From the NCBI GenBank assembly GCA_032158125.1, contig JASKOT010000009.1, positions 248,001 to 312,000 on the forward strand: 64,000 nucleotides of DNA, read 5' to 3'. The DNA is from Papiliotrema nemorosa. Lineage: Eukaryota > Basidiomycota > Tremellomycetes > Tremellales > Rhynchogastremaceae. Both the position numbers and the translations under genes were made by a program. Below, piece after piece: positions 19,978-31,777 of the stretch (within the stretch, counting starts at the first letter, position 1; each line of letters starts with the position of its first letter). Below the pieces are notes generated by a model. It had not been told where the DNA came from, searched no databases, and saw only the letters and a program-made list of their open reading frames with translations.

Positions 19978-22633
19978 ATGATAGCGGTACCGCTGCTCGC
20001 TCTGCTAGGGGCTGTCGCCTCGGGTGCTCTTGCCAAGAGCAACGAGTTCACCTCTCAAGACATGTTGTCGGCACCTCGACCTCAAGCCGGGATTGTCAGT
20101 CCTGATCGAACACGATCTATTTCGGTGGTCGACCAATGGAACCCGGATGCTGACTCGTAAGGACCCCTCTCAAAAACAATTCTGGAAGACGAAGCGCTGA
20201 AACGCAGTATGAATCGGACCATCTACCTTGTTTCCCTGGATGGGGCCAAGGCCGGGAAGAAAGGCTCAGAGATCACTACCCTGCTTAGCTGTCCGCCTGG
20301 CCATGCGGGCAATTTCCTCTGGGTGGACGATAAGACCATCGCCTATCTTAACGATACCACACTCTACTCTTTCCCCCTCTCTCCTGCGTACAAACCGGTT
20401 CCTGCTTTGGATTTCCCGAGAGGTGTCAGTCCGACGAGATTGCAGTATGTCCCTGAAAAGGGAATGTTGGTGTTCCAAGGTCAAGTCTGGCAGGATGGGG
20501 ATTTCGGAATGACGGAAGAGAAGAATGGGGAGTATGAAAAGAGAGGTACGACTGGGGAGGTGTATGATGAGTTGTTCCTGAGGTAGGTTTCTCCTGACAA
20601 ATGTTATGAGAGTATGCTGATGGAGTAGACATTGGGATACCTGGAGAATACCCGGCAAAGTATGGACAATCGGGACTGTCGCTTTCGACGGTACTTCCTC
20701 CTTGAAGAACAAGAAGAAACCAATCTTCACCAATATCCTCAATGGGACTGGCCTCGAATCCAAGATGGATCCTCATGGATCTGTAGCTGTCTCTTCGAGA
20801 CATATCGCTTTCACGGTGAAATCGAAATACCTCAACTATGCGACTCACACCCGAGAAGATGTCTACCTCCTTCCTTTGGAGTCTGCCTTGGTGGGTGTAC
20901 CACAAGGGTTGACTCCGCACGACCATGGTGCTATATCCGGCTTGGCATTCTCCCCCGATGGGAAGAAGCTCGGATGGCTAGAGATGGATGAAGATGGGTA
21001 CGAGAGTGACAAGCGGACTGTAGTGGTCTACGACTTGAAGAATGGGGGTCACCCCAAGAGATGGACCGACGGATGGGACCAAAGCCCCACGTCAATCTCG
21101 GTCAGTTCAGGCCAACAGGTCGAGGCCGTGCAGGAACTGATGAGTAGTGGTCTGTCGATTCAAAGTCATTGTTCCTCGTGGCCGAACATCATGGTCGAGT
21201 CCTCCCTTACCATATTTCGGACGCTGGTCAAACACCTACCCAATTGTACAACGAGACTTCAACTTCCGCTATTACCGCATTGTCAAAGTCGTCACTGTTC
21301 CTCTCCATGTCGTCGTTGATCTCTCCTACCGACGACTTTATTCTCGACTTGGACGCCGCTACCGCCCAGGTCAAAGAGCACGAGGTCTTACGCAAAGTAA
21401 CCGACTGGTCAAAGGACCACATAGGGGATGGCTTTGACGATCTCACGATTGAAGAACTATGGACCAAAGGGGCAGACACCTGGGACGTCATGTCGTGGGT
21501 CCTCAAGCCCAAGGCGTTCGATTCGGCGCCTAGGGGATCATGGCCTTTGGCATTCTTCGTTCATGGTGGACCGCAAGCTGCATGGGAAGACGCTTGGTCG
21601 ACGAGATGGAACCCTGCCTTGTTTGCGAAAAACGGTTATATTGTCGTTGCTGTCAATCCGACCGGATCTACGGGTTACGGGCAAGAGTTTTGCGATAAGA
21701 TGAAGGAAGATTGGGGTGGAGCACCGTTCAAGGACCTTTTGGCGTCTTACCAAGCTGCATTGGCTACTTATCCCCAGGTAAGTGTATCCCGGTAAGATTG
21801 CGATTGAGGTGGCGGGAGCTGAGATCAGATTGACAAGGAGAGAACTGCGATGCTGGGAGGAAGTTATGGAGGGTACATGGCGAATTGGATCCAGGGGCAC
21901 AATGATCAGTTTGGCTTCAAGGCTATAGTCTGCCACGATGGGATATTCAGCACGACCAGTGCGTTTTACGAGACTGAAGAGGTTTGGTTCCCCACTAGGT
22001 ACGTCCTTGTGAACATAACTAGTTTAGTGTAGACGGGACAACTGACATTCATAGGGAGTTCAACGGGGATCCAACTAGGCAACGGGCGATGTTCGAAAAG
22101 TAAGCCCGACCGACGCTGTCGATTACCCATGTGGGTATGACACATGTCTGACGTACAGATGGAACCCGATGAACCATGTCGCCGAGTGGAGCACTCCAGA
22201 ATTGGTCATTCACAGTGGAAAAGGTGAGTATATCCGCGTCTGGCGACTCTACGACTGATGTATCAGACTTCCGATTGATAGATGGGCAAGGTATCGGTGA
22301 GTAGACAGTATCGCGTTGGTATCATGTTGACGAAATCAGCCGCCTTTACTGCTCTCCAAGTGTGAGTTACAGTCTGATGAGCGCGAATTCACCGCTGACC
22401 GCCGTAGGCAAGGAGTTCCAAGCAGGTTCCTCTACTTCCCAGATGAGAATCATTGGGTGTTGAAGCCTTCCAACTCAATGAAGTGGCATGTGAGTGGCCG
22501 AGGTGTACATGATGAATGGATATCTGATGCTCAGCACGAAGTGTTCAAGTGGTTGGATGAGTGGACCGGCAAGGGTGAGAAGAAGGTCCAAGGGGAAGAC
22601 ATCGGTACGCCTAGATTAGTCATCCAAGCGTAA
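19978..22633 (+). CDS. DPP5: Secreted dipeptidyl-peptidase V (S9 prolyl oligopeptidase family)
   Basis: The N-terminus MIAVPLLALLGAVASGALA is a clear signal peptide. A beta-propeller region follows (SPDRTRSISVVDQW, GNFLWVDDKTIAYL, GAISGLAFSPDGKKLGWLEM). The C-terminal alpha/beta-hydrolase domain has FFVHGGPQAAW, VNPTGSTGYGQEF and the nucleophile elbow GGSYGGYMANW. The Asp region is HSGKDFRLID and the His region DENHWVLKPSNS. All three catalytic residues appear present. It would remove dipeptides from peptides outside the cell; fungal DPP V is a common secreted antigen. The 3' half is unusually fragmented: exons of about 45, 30 and 22 nt carry the region around the catalytic Asp. The stop at 22631-22633 is read through a possible GTACGC donor, so the last few residues are less certain. 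Confidence 0.92.
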
Positions 22634-22929
22634 CAGCATACCAAGTATAACATGCATGGATCATCGCTTTGCTCCTGCGTCTTTTACTGCTCCGTACATC
22701 CTTGATGCGTGCGGTCATTGTGATATCGACTGATCCATGCTGCCCACTTGTCACGACTCACCCCCCCGGGTAAGGTGGGGAGGATGAATAGCCGATCAAA
22801 CAAAATACTCCATCTCAACTGGCTTTGCTGTTCTCTGTCCATCTACTTGTTCGATTTGCAACTCGGCAGACGCCTCACTCCTCAGAGAGACCGGATAAAC
22901 CTGCAACTGGCTGAGGCGAACGACCAAGC

Positions 22930-23887
22930 ATGTCTGCTATACAAAACTTCATCCTCAAGTAAGCGGTGAAAGCGCCTACAATCACGCGTAGACTGACTCT
23001 GTCTAGTCCAGCCAACCATGATCTCCTAGCTATCCTCAAAGGCGCCAGGAATGGTTTGGTATACGGGACAAAGATCAGATTCCCCCATGCGCTAGTCATG
23101 ACTTTTCTCTTCTCCAACAAATCGTCAGTCACCCTACCTACCTCTCCACACCAAGACTCCACTTGGACCTAGCCTGATGCCCAGATTACCAGAGAAGATC
23201 AAGGGGATATTCAAAGCCACCCGCACTCACGCTACGAACCTTGCTAAATTCGTCACCATCTACAAGGTCTTGTTGCTCTCGCAGAAAAAGATGAATGGGG
23301 GTAAAGAGAGAGACTTGGATAGTCTCATTGCGGGTGGACTGGGGGGTTGGTGGTGTTTCGGTCAACAGACTGCGGCGAGTTCACTCAACCCACACGACGT
23401 GTGTGTGTCCGTGTATCTGACTCGCAGATCAATGAACAGATCGTCTTGTACGTCTTGTCTAGAGTCATCATGTCCTTCCTCCCACGTCTTTACCGCCCTG
23501 CCACCTCCACCACCTCCAAACCGGCATTACCCCCTACTCCCACTCTCCAGCCCAAATACCCATTCTCACCACTCCCTCATCCCCTTCCACCCGTCACTGC
23601 CCCCGAGGCGAACCCGCGCCCACTCCCACCGGCTCAAATTCCATTCGCGGTGGTGGCGGCGTTAGCTTGGGCAGGGGTCATGTACATGTTTAGACATAGA
23701 GGGGAGAGGATACAGCCTGGAATGGCCAATTCGATGCGTGAGTTTCAAGTCTCCTCTATATCTTTGTAATCTTTTTTTTGCTATGGGTGGAGATTTTGTT
23801 CCCGTAGGAGGCTGATGAGTAGGTTATCTGTATCATGATTCCGAAAGCTGGACAGATCTACGGACATTGCTCTGGCATAACAAGTAG
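22930..23887 (+). CDS. PXMP4: Peroxisomal membrane protein 4 (PXMP4/PMP24, Tim17-like family)
   Basis: Exons give MSAIQNFILNPANHDLLAIL, KGARNGLVYGTKIRFPHALV, MTFLFSNKSLPEKIKGIF, then FVTIYKVLLL, GGWWCFGQQTAINEQIVLYV, LSRVIMSFLPRL, a Pro-rich loop, IPFAVVAALAWAGVMYMFRH and a final exon YLYHDSESWTDLRTLLWHNK. Order and spacing match PXMP4, a small multi-span protein of the peroxisomal membrane whose transport role is unsettled. The intron after FGQQTA uses a GC donor (GCGAGT) and ends GACTCGCAG; splicing there keeps the conserved FG-x4-IN-x-QI spacing. The Pro-rich loop between the last two membrane helices is longer than in animals. The start is the ATG at 22930, just before the first short exon. 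Confidence 0.9.
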
Positions 23888-24073
23888 AGCCTATGGTGTG
23901 GTCGGCAGAAGGCATCTGTAGCATGTGCGACGGGTGGTTTGGCGCAGTTTCCACAATTGTCTTTTTATGTAAGACAATTCACGTGTATCTTTTGTGTGTC
24001 TTGACTTGCCCTGCGGGAAGGGTATAGATCTGCATGGTATAGAACAGATCGAACACGAGTGTACAACGTATGA

Positions 24074-26211
24074 TCAGCTCTGTCTCGTCCTGAGAAAGGC
24101 TCGCATCGCATCTACCATGTCAGCGTACCGCAGGACATAGATGACTATAACTCACGCTCAGCATCAGTCAGATTCGCGTCTTTTCTGCTGACTACCATAT
24201 GCACCTCGTGCGATTCTCCCACTCTCACAGGGGAATCCCGATTACCCTCCAGCCGTTTGGAGACTATGAATTTGGCCAGAGGCGTCTTGGCGTATACCTC
24301 GTTCATGGATCGATCGGTTCCCATCATGTCTTTGATGTCGGCGAGGGAAGCAGCCGTAGCCGGGTCAAAATCGCCTGTCTTCTCGATGGTGTCATCGGTG
24401 ACCACGACAGTTGAAGTGGTCGAGTGATTGGTTGCCGTGCGGGAAGATTCAAACGACCCTCTCTCGGGGGACAGGATTGAGCTCAATTTCGAGTAAAGCG
24501 CCAGGACCGGGCTGCTATGCGGTAATGTGTAAGGTGGCTGGGTGGAGGTAGGATGTAGGATGTATAAGAGGACATTGTCGCGCTGACATGAGCCATGCTC
24601 GGGAAGAGCACTTACAATGATCCAACTCAAACGCCGTTGTTCGAGCGCTCCATTCCTCTCCACATGTACTGTCCGCTTGTCCCAGCCCAGATCTATCTCG
24701 GCAGAGGGCTCTACAGCATCTTGCAGGTCTTTCACATCGATCACAGTTGGGCTGATGATGGACGCAGTGTCGTCTAAAGTCACAGAGGCCAAGCGGGATT
24801 CGATTGCTTCTTCTGCCTGGATCGAAGTTTCGATTCCTGCGACACTTTCGCTCGGCAGATTGCCTGATGTGCCAGCGGTATTCGATGGGGGTAAGACACG
24901 CGAAGAGCTGGCGATAGATGAGGGACGACTAGGGACAGATGTGGTTTTATTCACTGCAACCGTCGAACGAGTGATCGCTGTGACTGGACCAGCTTTGGTT
25001 CCGCCTCCAAGACCGAGACCTAACACCCCTCCAACCGTACCCATAGCTTCGCCCAGACCGAGCGATGGCATGCCTAGTCCCCATCGTGATTTGTCCTTCG
25101 TTCCCGGACCCGGCGATACCGGATCTACCGTCCTCACCTTCATACCTGCATCTTTGCCCGGAGAGGCTGGAGTGACACTGCGCGAGGTCACGCCGGGTAT
25201 ATTCGGGACCCAAGTTCCCAAACCTCCCATAGACCAGCTCGATGTCCGACTCTCTTTGTGGTCCTTTCGACCGATACCTAATGCCGCCCTTGCGTCAGGC
25301 TTGACAACCTCTGGTAAAGGCAGACTGGCAGATACTATTCCGACGAGGTATCTCTCCAAGGCAGAAGCGAAGAGCGTTGTATATTGAGGTCCGACATGGC
25401 TTACGAGTCCAAAATCCGTCCCAATGGGCAGATCGACATCTTCGATGAATACCTCGAGAGCTCGAGCGGCGCCTTGTTGAATCGGCGCGGAAGCGCTAAC
25501 GAGTGATGGGATAGAGGTGAAGAGGGATGGAGGGGACGAGATGATATCGTTCTCAAAGGCAAACGCAAACCTTGTCCAGTACTTTTCTAGTGTCGAGGCG
25601 AGGGCAGAGGAGGGTGGCAGGAGGTCACTCAGCGTACCGTGCAAGAGCTACCCATTAGCAGTCGACCGGAATGGTGCCTCCGTTTCGCATACCTTGAAAT
25701 CATCGTACCCTTGTGCAAGAGCACGGACTATAGTCTGATCCGATAGTCCTTGGGCATTGTATGTCGGCTCGACCTTACCATCTTCCCCTGTTGTAGTCGA
25801 CAATGTGATGTTGGTGTAAATGTAGAAATCCTTCTCGGGCGAGTGGACAATCATGCGACTTTTGGCGGTCCGAATGGACAATGCAGGATCTGACCTATTC
25901 TCCATCACAGAAGCTGAGCCGTGCTTGATCGATTGGTCACTTGGAATGACCATATCCGTAAATCCTATCAAACCCTTGATCAGTCTGAGCTGCTTCAACA
26001 TTGTCTCTCTCGATACTGTCCGACTGGATCTCGAGGTGTAAAAGAGTAATTGAGCCGCATCGTTCGCGTCGTCTTTCATCTGTTGGGCTCTTTCAGAGTC
26101 TTCCCCCGGGTCACCTGTGGGTGAAGGAGATACATCTTGTTGCGGGTTGTCGGGTTTGAGCGCCGGATTGAAGATTAAGAAATGGGAGAGGGAGGGTGGG
26201 GTGGTTTGCAT
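24074..26211 (-). CDS. CCZ1: Vacuolar fusion protein CCZ1 (Mon1-Ccz1 Rab7 GEF subunit)
   Basis: The start MQTTPPSLSHFLIFNPAL, then AAQLLFYTSRSSR, VSRETMLKQLRLIKGLIGFT and DFYIYTNITLS match the first longin domain of the CCZ1/HPS4 family. A second exon carries LLHGTLSDLLPPSSALASTL, VSHVGPQYTTLFASALERYL and a long Gly/Ser/Pro-rich insert. The C-terminal part (RDNVLLYILHP, KTPLAKFIVSKRLEGNR) precedes a last exon ending RAFLRTRQS. With Mon1, CCZ1 activates Rab7/Ypt7 on late endosomes and autophagosomes. A 33-nt GTAAGT...TCAG segment near 24581-24613 is frame-neutral and probably an intron. The final intron (GTGAGT...GACATGGTAG) avoids an early stop. It is divergent from the phosphatase gene with 284 bases between starts. 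Confidence 0.85.
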
Positions 26212-26495
26212 CTGTGTTCGTTATGTCGTTATCGTTGTCGTCCTTCCATCTGGTCGTAGGTAAGCTTCTCTGAGCTATCAGTTCGACCCTGTTTGTCGTT
26301 TCCCGGCGTTATATTGGGTTGTTGTGGTAGAGGTAATGAAGTGGAGGAGATCAGATCTACCAACGTCATACATCGATCCTCCTGCTCGACCTTCTCATCG
26401 CATCTTCACTGCCTCGGACTCGCATACTTGTAGCGTTCACCTGGTAGTGCACGTCCTAGACCACGTTCAAGAGCGCTAGAAACTAGACCTACATC

Positions 26496-27476
26496 ATGTC
26501 CACGGGAAAATCCAGCTCAAAGAGGATACACCTCACTCGACACGCTCAAGCAGAACACAACGTAGCTAGCGATTGGTCCAGTGAGTTTGGAAACCTAGCA
26601 CCTCTTTCGCCTATCTGCCAATATCATATTGTATTAACACTCAGTCCCCGACGCTCGATTGACTGCCTTGGGCCAGACACAAGCGAAAGAGCTCAATGAT
26701 CTCACAAAGGATACCGTCCAGACTACCGCCCAGCTTCTCGTCTCTTCCCCTGTGCGTATCCCCTGATAGAAGGGCAATGGCGGCTGATACCCAAGATGAG
26801 GAGACCTCTGGAGACTATGCTACTGGGATACCCCTCGCTCAAGAAACGGTTGGACGGCGAAGGCAAGCCAGTGATCATCCTTGACCTGCTGCAAGAAGTC
26901 GCCGAGTGAGTCGTCTACTCCTGCCCACCAGACAATGTCGCATGGAGACTCGTGGTGAAGCAACTTGCTGATATGCTTAGTCTGCCCTGTGATACACCCA
27001 CATATCCCGTCTCTGAATTGCAAAAATCCAATGAAGGGCTATTCAAAGACCTAGACTTTTCTTCCCTCTCCACTGGGTACGCTTCGAAGACTGGGATCTT
27101 CTCGCCTGAACAGGCTGCAGAGCGAGCTAGGAAAGTTAGAGTCTGGCTTCGTGAACGACCAGAACAGGAGATTGTCGGTGAGCCCATCCTTGACGGTATC
27201 GCAATCCGATTGCTGACGAGTCAGTCGTAGCGCATGGTGACATCTTGCGACACATAGTGTACGGTCACAATGCCTCGGTCGTGAGTATGCTTCACACCCC
27301 ACAATCGTGCTCCTCCCTTATGAGTTGTGCTTATAGTCTAGCCATGGGATAATGCGGAGTCCCGGATTTACACATTCGCCGCGGACGACGATGAGCAAGC
27401 CGTGTTGAAGGAGATTGGTGATATCGAACCAAAGGATGCCTCTGCGGACCCTACCACTTCCGAGATGGCTTCATGA
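26496..27476 (+). CDS. Histidine phosphatase superfamily protein (phosphoglycerate mutase-like, PMU1 type)
   Basis: The start MSTGKSSSKRIHLTRHAQAE contains the RHA-type motif of this superfamily; its His is the phosphate acceptor. Following exons give PDARLTALGQTQAKELNDL, LLVSSP (a catalytic Arg follows in LRRTLQTMLLGYP), DTPTYPVSELQKSNEGLF, ARKVRVWLRERPEQEIV and VAHGDILRHIVYG with the second catalytic His. The C-terminus ends DPTTSEMAS. Fungal PMU1-like members act on small phosphate esters and lack the glycolytic mutase signature; the substrate here is unknown. Six or so short introns, all consistent in phase. The class call is secure, the biological role is not. Confidence 0.88.
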
Positions 27477-27927
27477 GGGGCTACGAGTGCTCTGTGACCT
27501 GCCAGAATCCAACATAACTAGGAGCTTCCGTAGACACATACAGCCAGCAAGCCATGATCGTCGATCGGGTAGGTGGCCATGGGATGACGTTGTGTCACCT
27601 GGTAGTTTCCACTTGAACATTTGTCTTTGGTCATCTGTTGCTCCTCTCTGTCTGACCTACATTCGCCTGTCCCTCGCTTTGGACCTATTTCTGACTTGGT
27701 TTGTCTTGAACTGACATGTTCATGTGGTGCAGCGGTGGTGCATTTGTGCATAGTCGAGAAGCATAGTCTGTCAAATCGGCTTTTGTCGACGTCATGTCAT
27801 GTCCAGACCATACGGGTCATGGTCAACGTCACTTGAAGTTGACCAGCATTGTACTATATAAGGATCAAGTCTTACTGACATGCCTCTCACTCTGCTCACC
27901 TACGAACTGTACTCGTACTAGAACAAC
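27477..27927. other. Promoter region of the Gly/Thr/His-rich gene
   Basis: About 450 bases hold the phosphatase 3' end and an upstream region with a good TATA box (27855-27862). No open frame with support was seen. Confidence 0.5.
27855..27862 (+). promoter_or_regulatory. TATA box
   Basis: TATATAAG lies 73 bases before the ATG of the Gly/Thr/His-rich protein. Consensus TATA boxes are not general in this window, and in fungi they mark strongly regulated, often stress-responsive genes. Confidence 0.55.
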
Positions 27928-28852
27928 ATGACTGTGAGCCAGATCCCTGCCTGTCCCTTCATTCGCTGTACCGACTGACGAATCCAGCTCGGACACAAGA
28001 CACATGACAACGCTGATACGACCCATGCTCAGGGATCCAACCTGACCACTCGATTCGGTCTCAATGATAATGTCGCTCAACCTCAAGACAAAGGTACAAC
28101 CGTCGTAGGCGGTGGATTCCCCGAACGACACACTGCCGACAACTACGTACCCGCCGTCGGCGCGGGACAGGGTCGAGATTTAGAAGGACGAGGTACAACT
28201 GGTGAAGTCTTTGGACACAGAACTGACCACGTCGGAACTGGAGTGACGGGTACTGGAGCTACAGGGGTCGGAAGTGGTGCTGGATTGGCTGCTGCGGCTG
28301 GATCTGGAAACGCGATGCACAACCCCGATCGAGGCACGCATGGAACTACCGGTGCGACGGGTGCTACCGGCACTGGCCCGACTGGTGTGACCGGCACTAC
28401 CGGCTCCCACGGTGCAAGCGGCCTGACTGGCGGACATGTCGGTCACGGCCAAGACACTCACGGTGCTCACAGTACCCACGGCACCCATGGCACCCACAAG
28501 ACCCACAACACCCACAACACCCACCACACTCAGGGTGTGACCGGCTCGACTGGCCACTCTACCGGAACCAACGAGACCATTCCCCTTTCGGGAGCACACC
28601 ACCACAACCAACATGGAGTCCCAGGAACCGCGCACAATGAGCTGGGACGTGATCCCGCTCCTCATGCTCGAGAACACGCCGCTGCTGGCGGTGTCGGCGC
28701 ACAGCCTACGTCGGGACACGGGGGACCCCACTTCAAGTCGAACCACGGTTTCGGACCTGACTCCAAGTGAGTTTCCTCTGACGTATTGTGAAGCAGGGGG
28801 TTGATAAAGTAGGGATCTGGCGGATGATGCTGGACCACGATTCGGCTTGTAA
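27928..28852 (+). CDS. Gly/Thr/His-rich hydrophilic low-complexity protein (hydrophilin-like)
   Basis: The first exon is only ATG ACT; a 51-nt intron follows, then LGHKTHDNADTTHAQGSNLT. The protein is about 275 residues, almost free of hydrophobic residues and rich in Gly, Thr, His and Ala. It has G-A/V-T-G repeats (VTGTGATGVGSGAG, TGATGATGTGPTGVTG) and a block of T-H-x tripeptides around 28456-28530. The last exon, reached through a GTGAGT intron, ends DLADDAGPRFGL. Composition resembles fungal hydrophilin/LEA-like desiccation proteins, and the promoter has a TATA box. I infer a stress-protective cytosolic role; no domain is identifiable. The His block could bind metal, which is untested. 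No signal peptide. Confidence 0.75.
28456..28530 (+). repeat. Tandem Thr-His-x codon repeat
   Basis: Within the low-complexity gene, 9-bp units of the type ACC CAC (G/A)xx recur about eight times, encoding T-H-G, T-H-K and T-H-N tripeptides. The unit is well preserved at DNA level, so copy number may vary between strains. Confidence 0.8.
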
Positions 28853-28982
28853 ACTCGACATGCCAGATGTTTATGAGGTGAAAGAGTGAACAAGTGTGAG
28901 AAGGAGTAACGTCAGTATAGTCATGCGCATGAACTGTATCCATAGTTGATTCCTGGCATCCAACCCCCAGTAGCATCATGCG

Positions 28983-31458
28983 CTATCTGTGGTTAGTCAC
29001 CAAAGTCACTCTGGCAAGTCTGCACAACCTTCCTCCGTTATTGCGGACCTTGACCAATACCCCTCTTCCGTCATCTGCAGCATTGGCAGCATCCTTCATC
29101 TCGTTCCAAGCTCGTAACGATATCATGCCCAATGCGTGCCCGCATCCCCGTGAGAGGCTAAAATTGCCAGTTGTTGTGTATCCTATCAATTCGTTGGCAT
29201 GAGGTTGGAGCTCTCCAAGCTGATATTAAGCTGTGCTCGTTCCTTTGAATCGAAAAGCATACCTGTTGTGCGGGCGAGACATCTGAATATACCCGATCGA
29301 CTCCTACATCCACTGCTTCTACCCACTTTGACCGAGTCTCTCGATCAAGCTGATATATCTGAGCCATCCGACCTGGACTTCCCCTCCCTTCCACTTCCAT
29401 TTGCACATGGACCAACCCACTTCGTTCCGATACCGTTCGAGATGCCATGCTCCTTTGATGCCTGAACGCATTGATTGCAGCTTCCGCTTTGTGGCTATAC
29501 TGTCCTAATGTCGAAGGAAATAGCCAAGGTCTTTGTCCATTCATGGCCTCTTCCTCGGACAAACCCAGCACCTTGTCCCAATCAGGTGCCCAAGTCGGAT
29601 TATCGATCTTTTTACCCGGTGGTCGGCGTAACCATCGTCGTTGATCTTCTGCCGCAACGAGTCGTTCCCATTCTATCCCTGCCTCACACGAATGACCGTA
29701 ATGTTGCGGAAAAGCAGGAATGCCAGACTCGCGATACCAAGCTTGCCGCTCGTCTAGCCCACCAATCAAAGTCGCAGAGTAGGCAATAGAGTGAATGATT
29801 GACTGACTCCATCCACGAGGAAAGATCAAGATGAACGAATGTCCTTTGGCAAGGAGCATCACAGGTAATCGATCGTCTTGCGCAAGCGGGCGAAGCTTGG
29901 TACCCGGAACGACGAGTTGACGGCGTCGATGATCAAGGTCCGACTTCTTATGGCTGGGCCAGAGCGCCGCCTCTCGAGATTCAGGATCCCAGAGTGAAGT
30001 GGAGGCCAAAGCGGGACATGGATCCATAGATTTCGACACCTGGATGGACTGTAGCGTCGAGAATGGGGGATCGTCAGGAATAGCGTGCGGAGGGAAATGC
30101 AGTCGAGGGTCATAAACGGAACATCCAGCGATCAAACCCCTTGGCTGGCGTTCTGGATCGCCCAGATTACCAAAAACCTGTTGTCAGTCTTCCACCCTTG
30201 CGATAGAGCCAAACTCACCTGTTTCTTGACCTTATCGTCAGTCCTGCAGATCCGCAAGATGCGCCTGATCAGTCGACCACTCTGGGGACCGACGAATTCA
30301 AAAGACCCCAAGTCCTCCCGTAGATCATGGATCAGGACGAGGCATTTACTCTCCGCGGCTACCGCTTCTTTGATCGCGCCGAACGTCTCGGTATAGATAG
30401 ACGGATGGACTCGGATCCAAATCCTGTTACCATCCGGACACCACATGATCTCCGCAGGTCCTATCAGGCCCATTGGAAAGGAGTTGAAGTGATACAGAGG
30501 CACCTCGGCGAATCTCGATCCGTCTTCGAATCTGGCTATAAGTTTGACACATTGCAAGCATATTCCACTCACTTGGGTCCGGCAAAAGGTCCGCCTGTCA
30601 TCCGTCCGAGCAGTTCCACCATATCGTCTCTCTCCCCTTCGAGCTCTATCGTCCCATAATAGCTCGTATCGAACGCGATGCATTTCCGCTTGGTCGCTCG
30701 ATAGGCTGATCGGAAACTCTTGAGAGTGGGTGACAAAGGTAATCTGTAGCCCCATAGATTGATCATGTGAAATCGCTTTGCGTGGTAAAGATGGGTAGGA
30801 AGCCATGATTTGTCCCTTTGCCGAAGCAAGAATTGAGCCGTACGACTTTGTCCTCTGAGATTCCCTTTTGCTCGTATTTTGGCTCGTTTCCTATGGATCT
30901 TGGCTATCTTACTTGCGGGATCGATCTGGACATCAGTGGGCACTAAAGCGTATCGGACTCACCTCGGCGGCTGCTCGACTTCGAAGATGTTTGGGTACTC
31001 GGCGGGGATTGTGGGACGCTGCACGGCGACGCAAGTGTCGGGGGAGTGTCTGAAAGACTCTTGTAGATCCTTGTAGGCTACACTATCAGCTTGATCATAA
31101 GAGGCGTATGGGACTTCACTCACGCTGCAGACTTGATGGCATTTTGGAATGCGAGAATCTCAAGCGCTCGAACCTGGACATCAGTGTAGGCTGTAGAATT
31201 TCACCGTTATATCCCACCTTGGCAAACTTATCCACCTGTACAGCATTGGGCAATGCCTTGGTCTCTGCTCATCAGCCAAAGATCATGTCCACGACAGGAC
31301 GCACCTCCGATGAGCCGTGTGAGATCACCCAATACCTGTCTCTCTTTTCCTTTTCCCTTTCCGCCATGCTTGACCAGATCCGCAGTCTTTTGTATGATCT
31401 TTACTGGCTTTCCCCGATTTGTCGATGGCCCAGCTGCCGCATTGCTCTGCTTGGGCAT
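28983..31458 (-). CDS. POP1: Ribonuclease P/MRP protein subunit POP1
   Basis: The N-terminal exons give MPKQSNAAAGPSTNRGKPVK, KALPNAVQVDKFAKVRALEI and LAFQNAIKSAA. Next comes the basic POP1 domain: KIHRKRAKIRAKGNLRGQSR, LPTHLYHAKRFHMINLWGYR, LPLSPTLKSFRSAYRATKRK. The POPLD region shows PVMLLAKGHSFILIFPRGW, IAYSATLIGGLDERQAWYRE and GIPAFPQHYGHSC. The C-terminus has ELIGYTTTGNFSLSRGCGHA, as in yeast and human POP1, and ends RLARVTLVTNHR. POP1 is the large scaffold of nuclear RNase P and RNase MRP, needed for tRNA 5' maturation and rRNA processing. The splice near 29216-29261 restores the ELIGYTTTG frame. It shares a promoter with the oxidoreductase to the right. Length (about 750 residues) is normal for fungi. 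Confidence 0.93.
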
Positions 31459-31545
31459 GATCCCCTCTTGGTCGAATGTAGCTTCACGTCTCAAAGTTCT
31501 GTCAACATTTATGGTTCCAACGGAGATCGCCTCAACTCCGCTAGT

Positions 31546-31551
31546 CACGTG
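31546..31551. promoter_or_regulatory. CACGTG E-box upstream of POP1
   Basis: A CACGTG hexamer 88 bases upstream of the POP1 start codon. Motif match only; compare the similarly placed sites before CAF1 and LIA1. Confidence 0.35.
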
Positions 31552-31777
31552 CTCTGTTTACGGCCGAGTCCTCCGTTTTTTCCGGAATGACGATGTCCCA
31601 ATCCCAAAAATCCCTTCGTCTTCTTTCCAACAGCGAGAGACTCGACTCCTTCGCTAGCAATAAGCTACCCTTGGCGGTGCTTTGCATCCGGACGTGGAGT
31701 AGTACAGGTTGGACACCGCGATTCCATTCATGCATGTATCTCAAACGCCGTCTTTGGACCGAAGGGCTTATGAGAGC

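Noticed and set aside
28440..28530. Possible CRISPR-like or satellite array
   Set aside because: The repeats are 9-bp codon units within an open frame and have no spacers; they are an in-gene tandem repeat.
28180..28893. 237-codon minus-strand frame
   Set aside because: Shadow of the repetitive Gly/Thr/His-rich gene; low-complexity GC-rich codons leave the opposite strand open.
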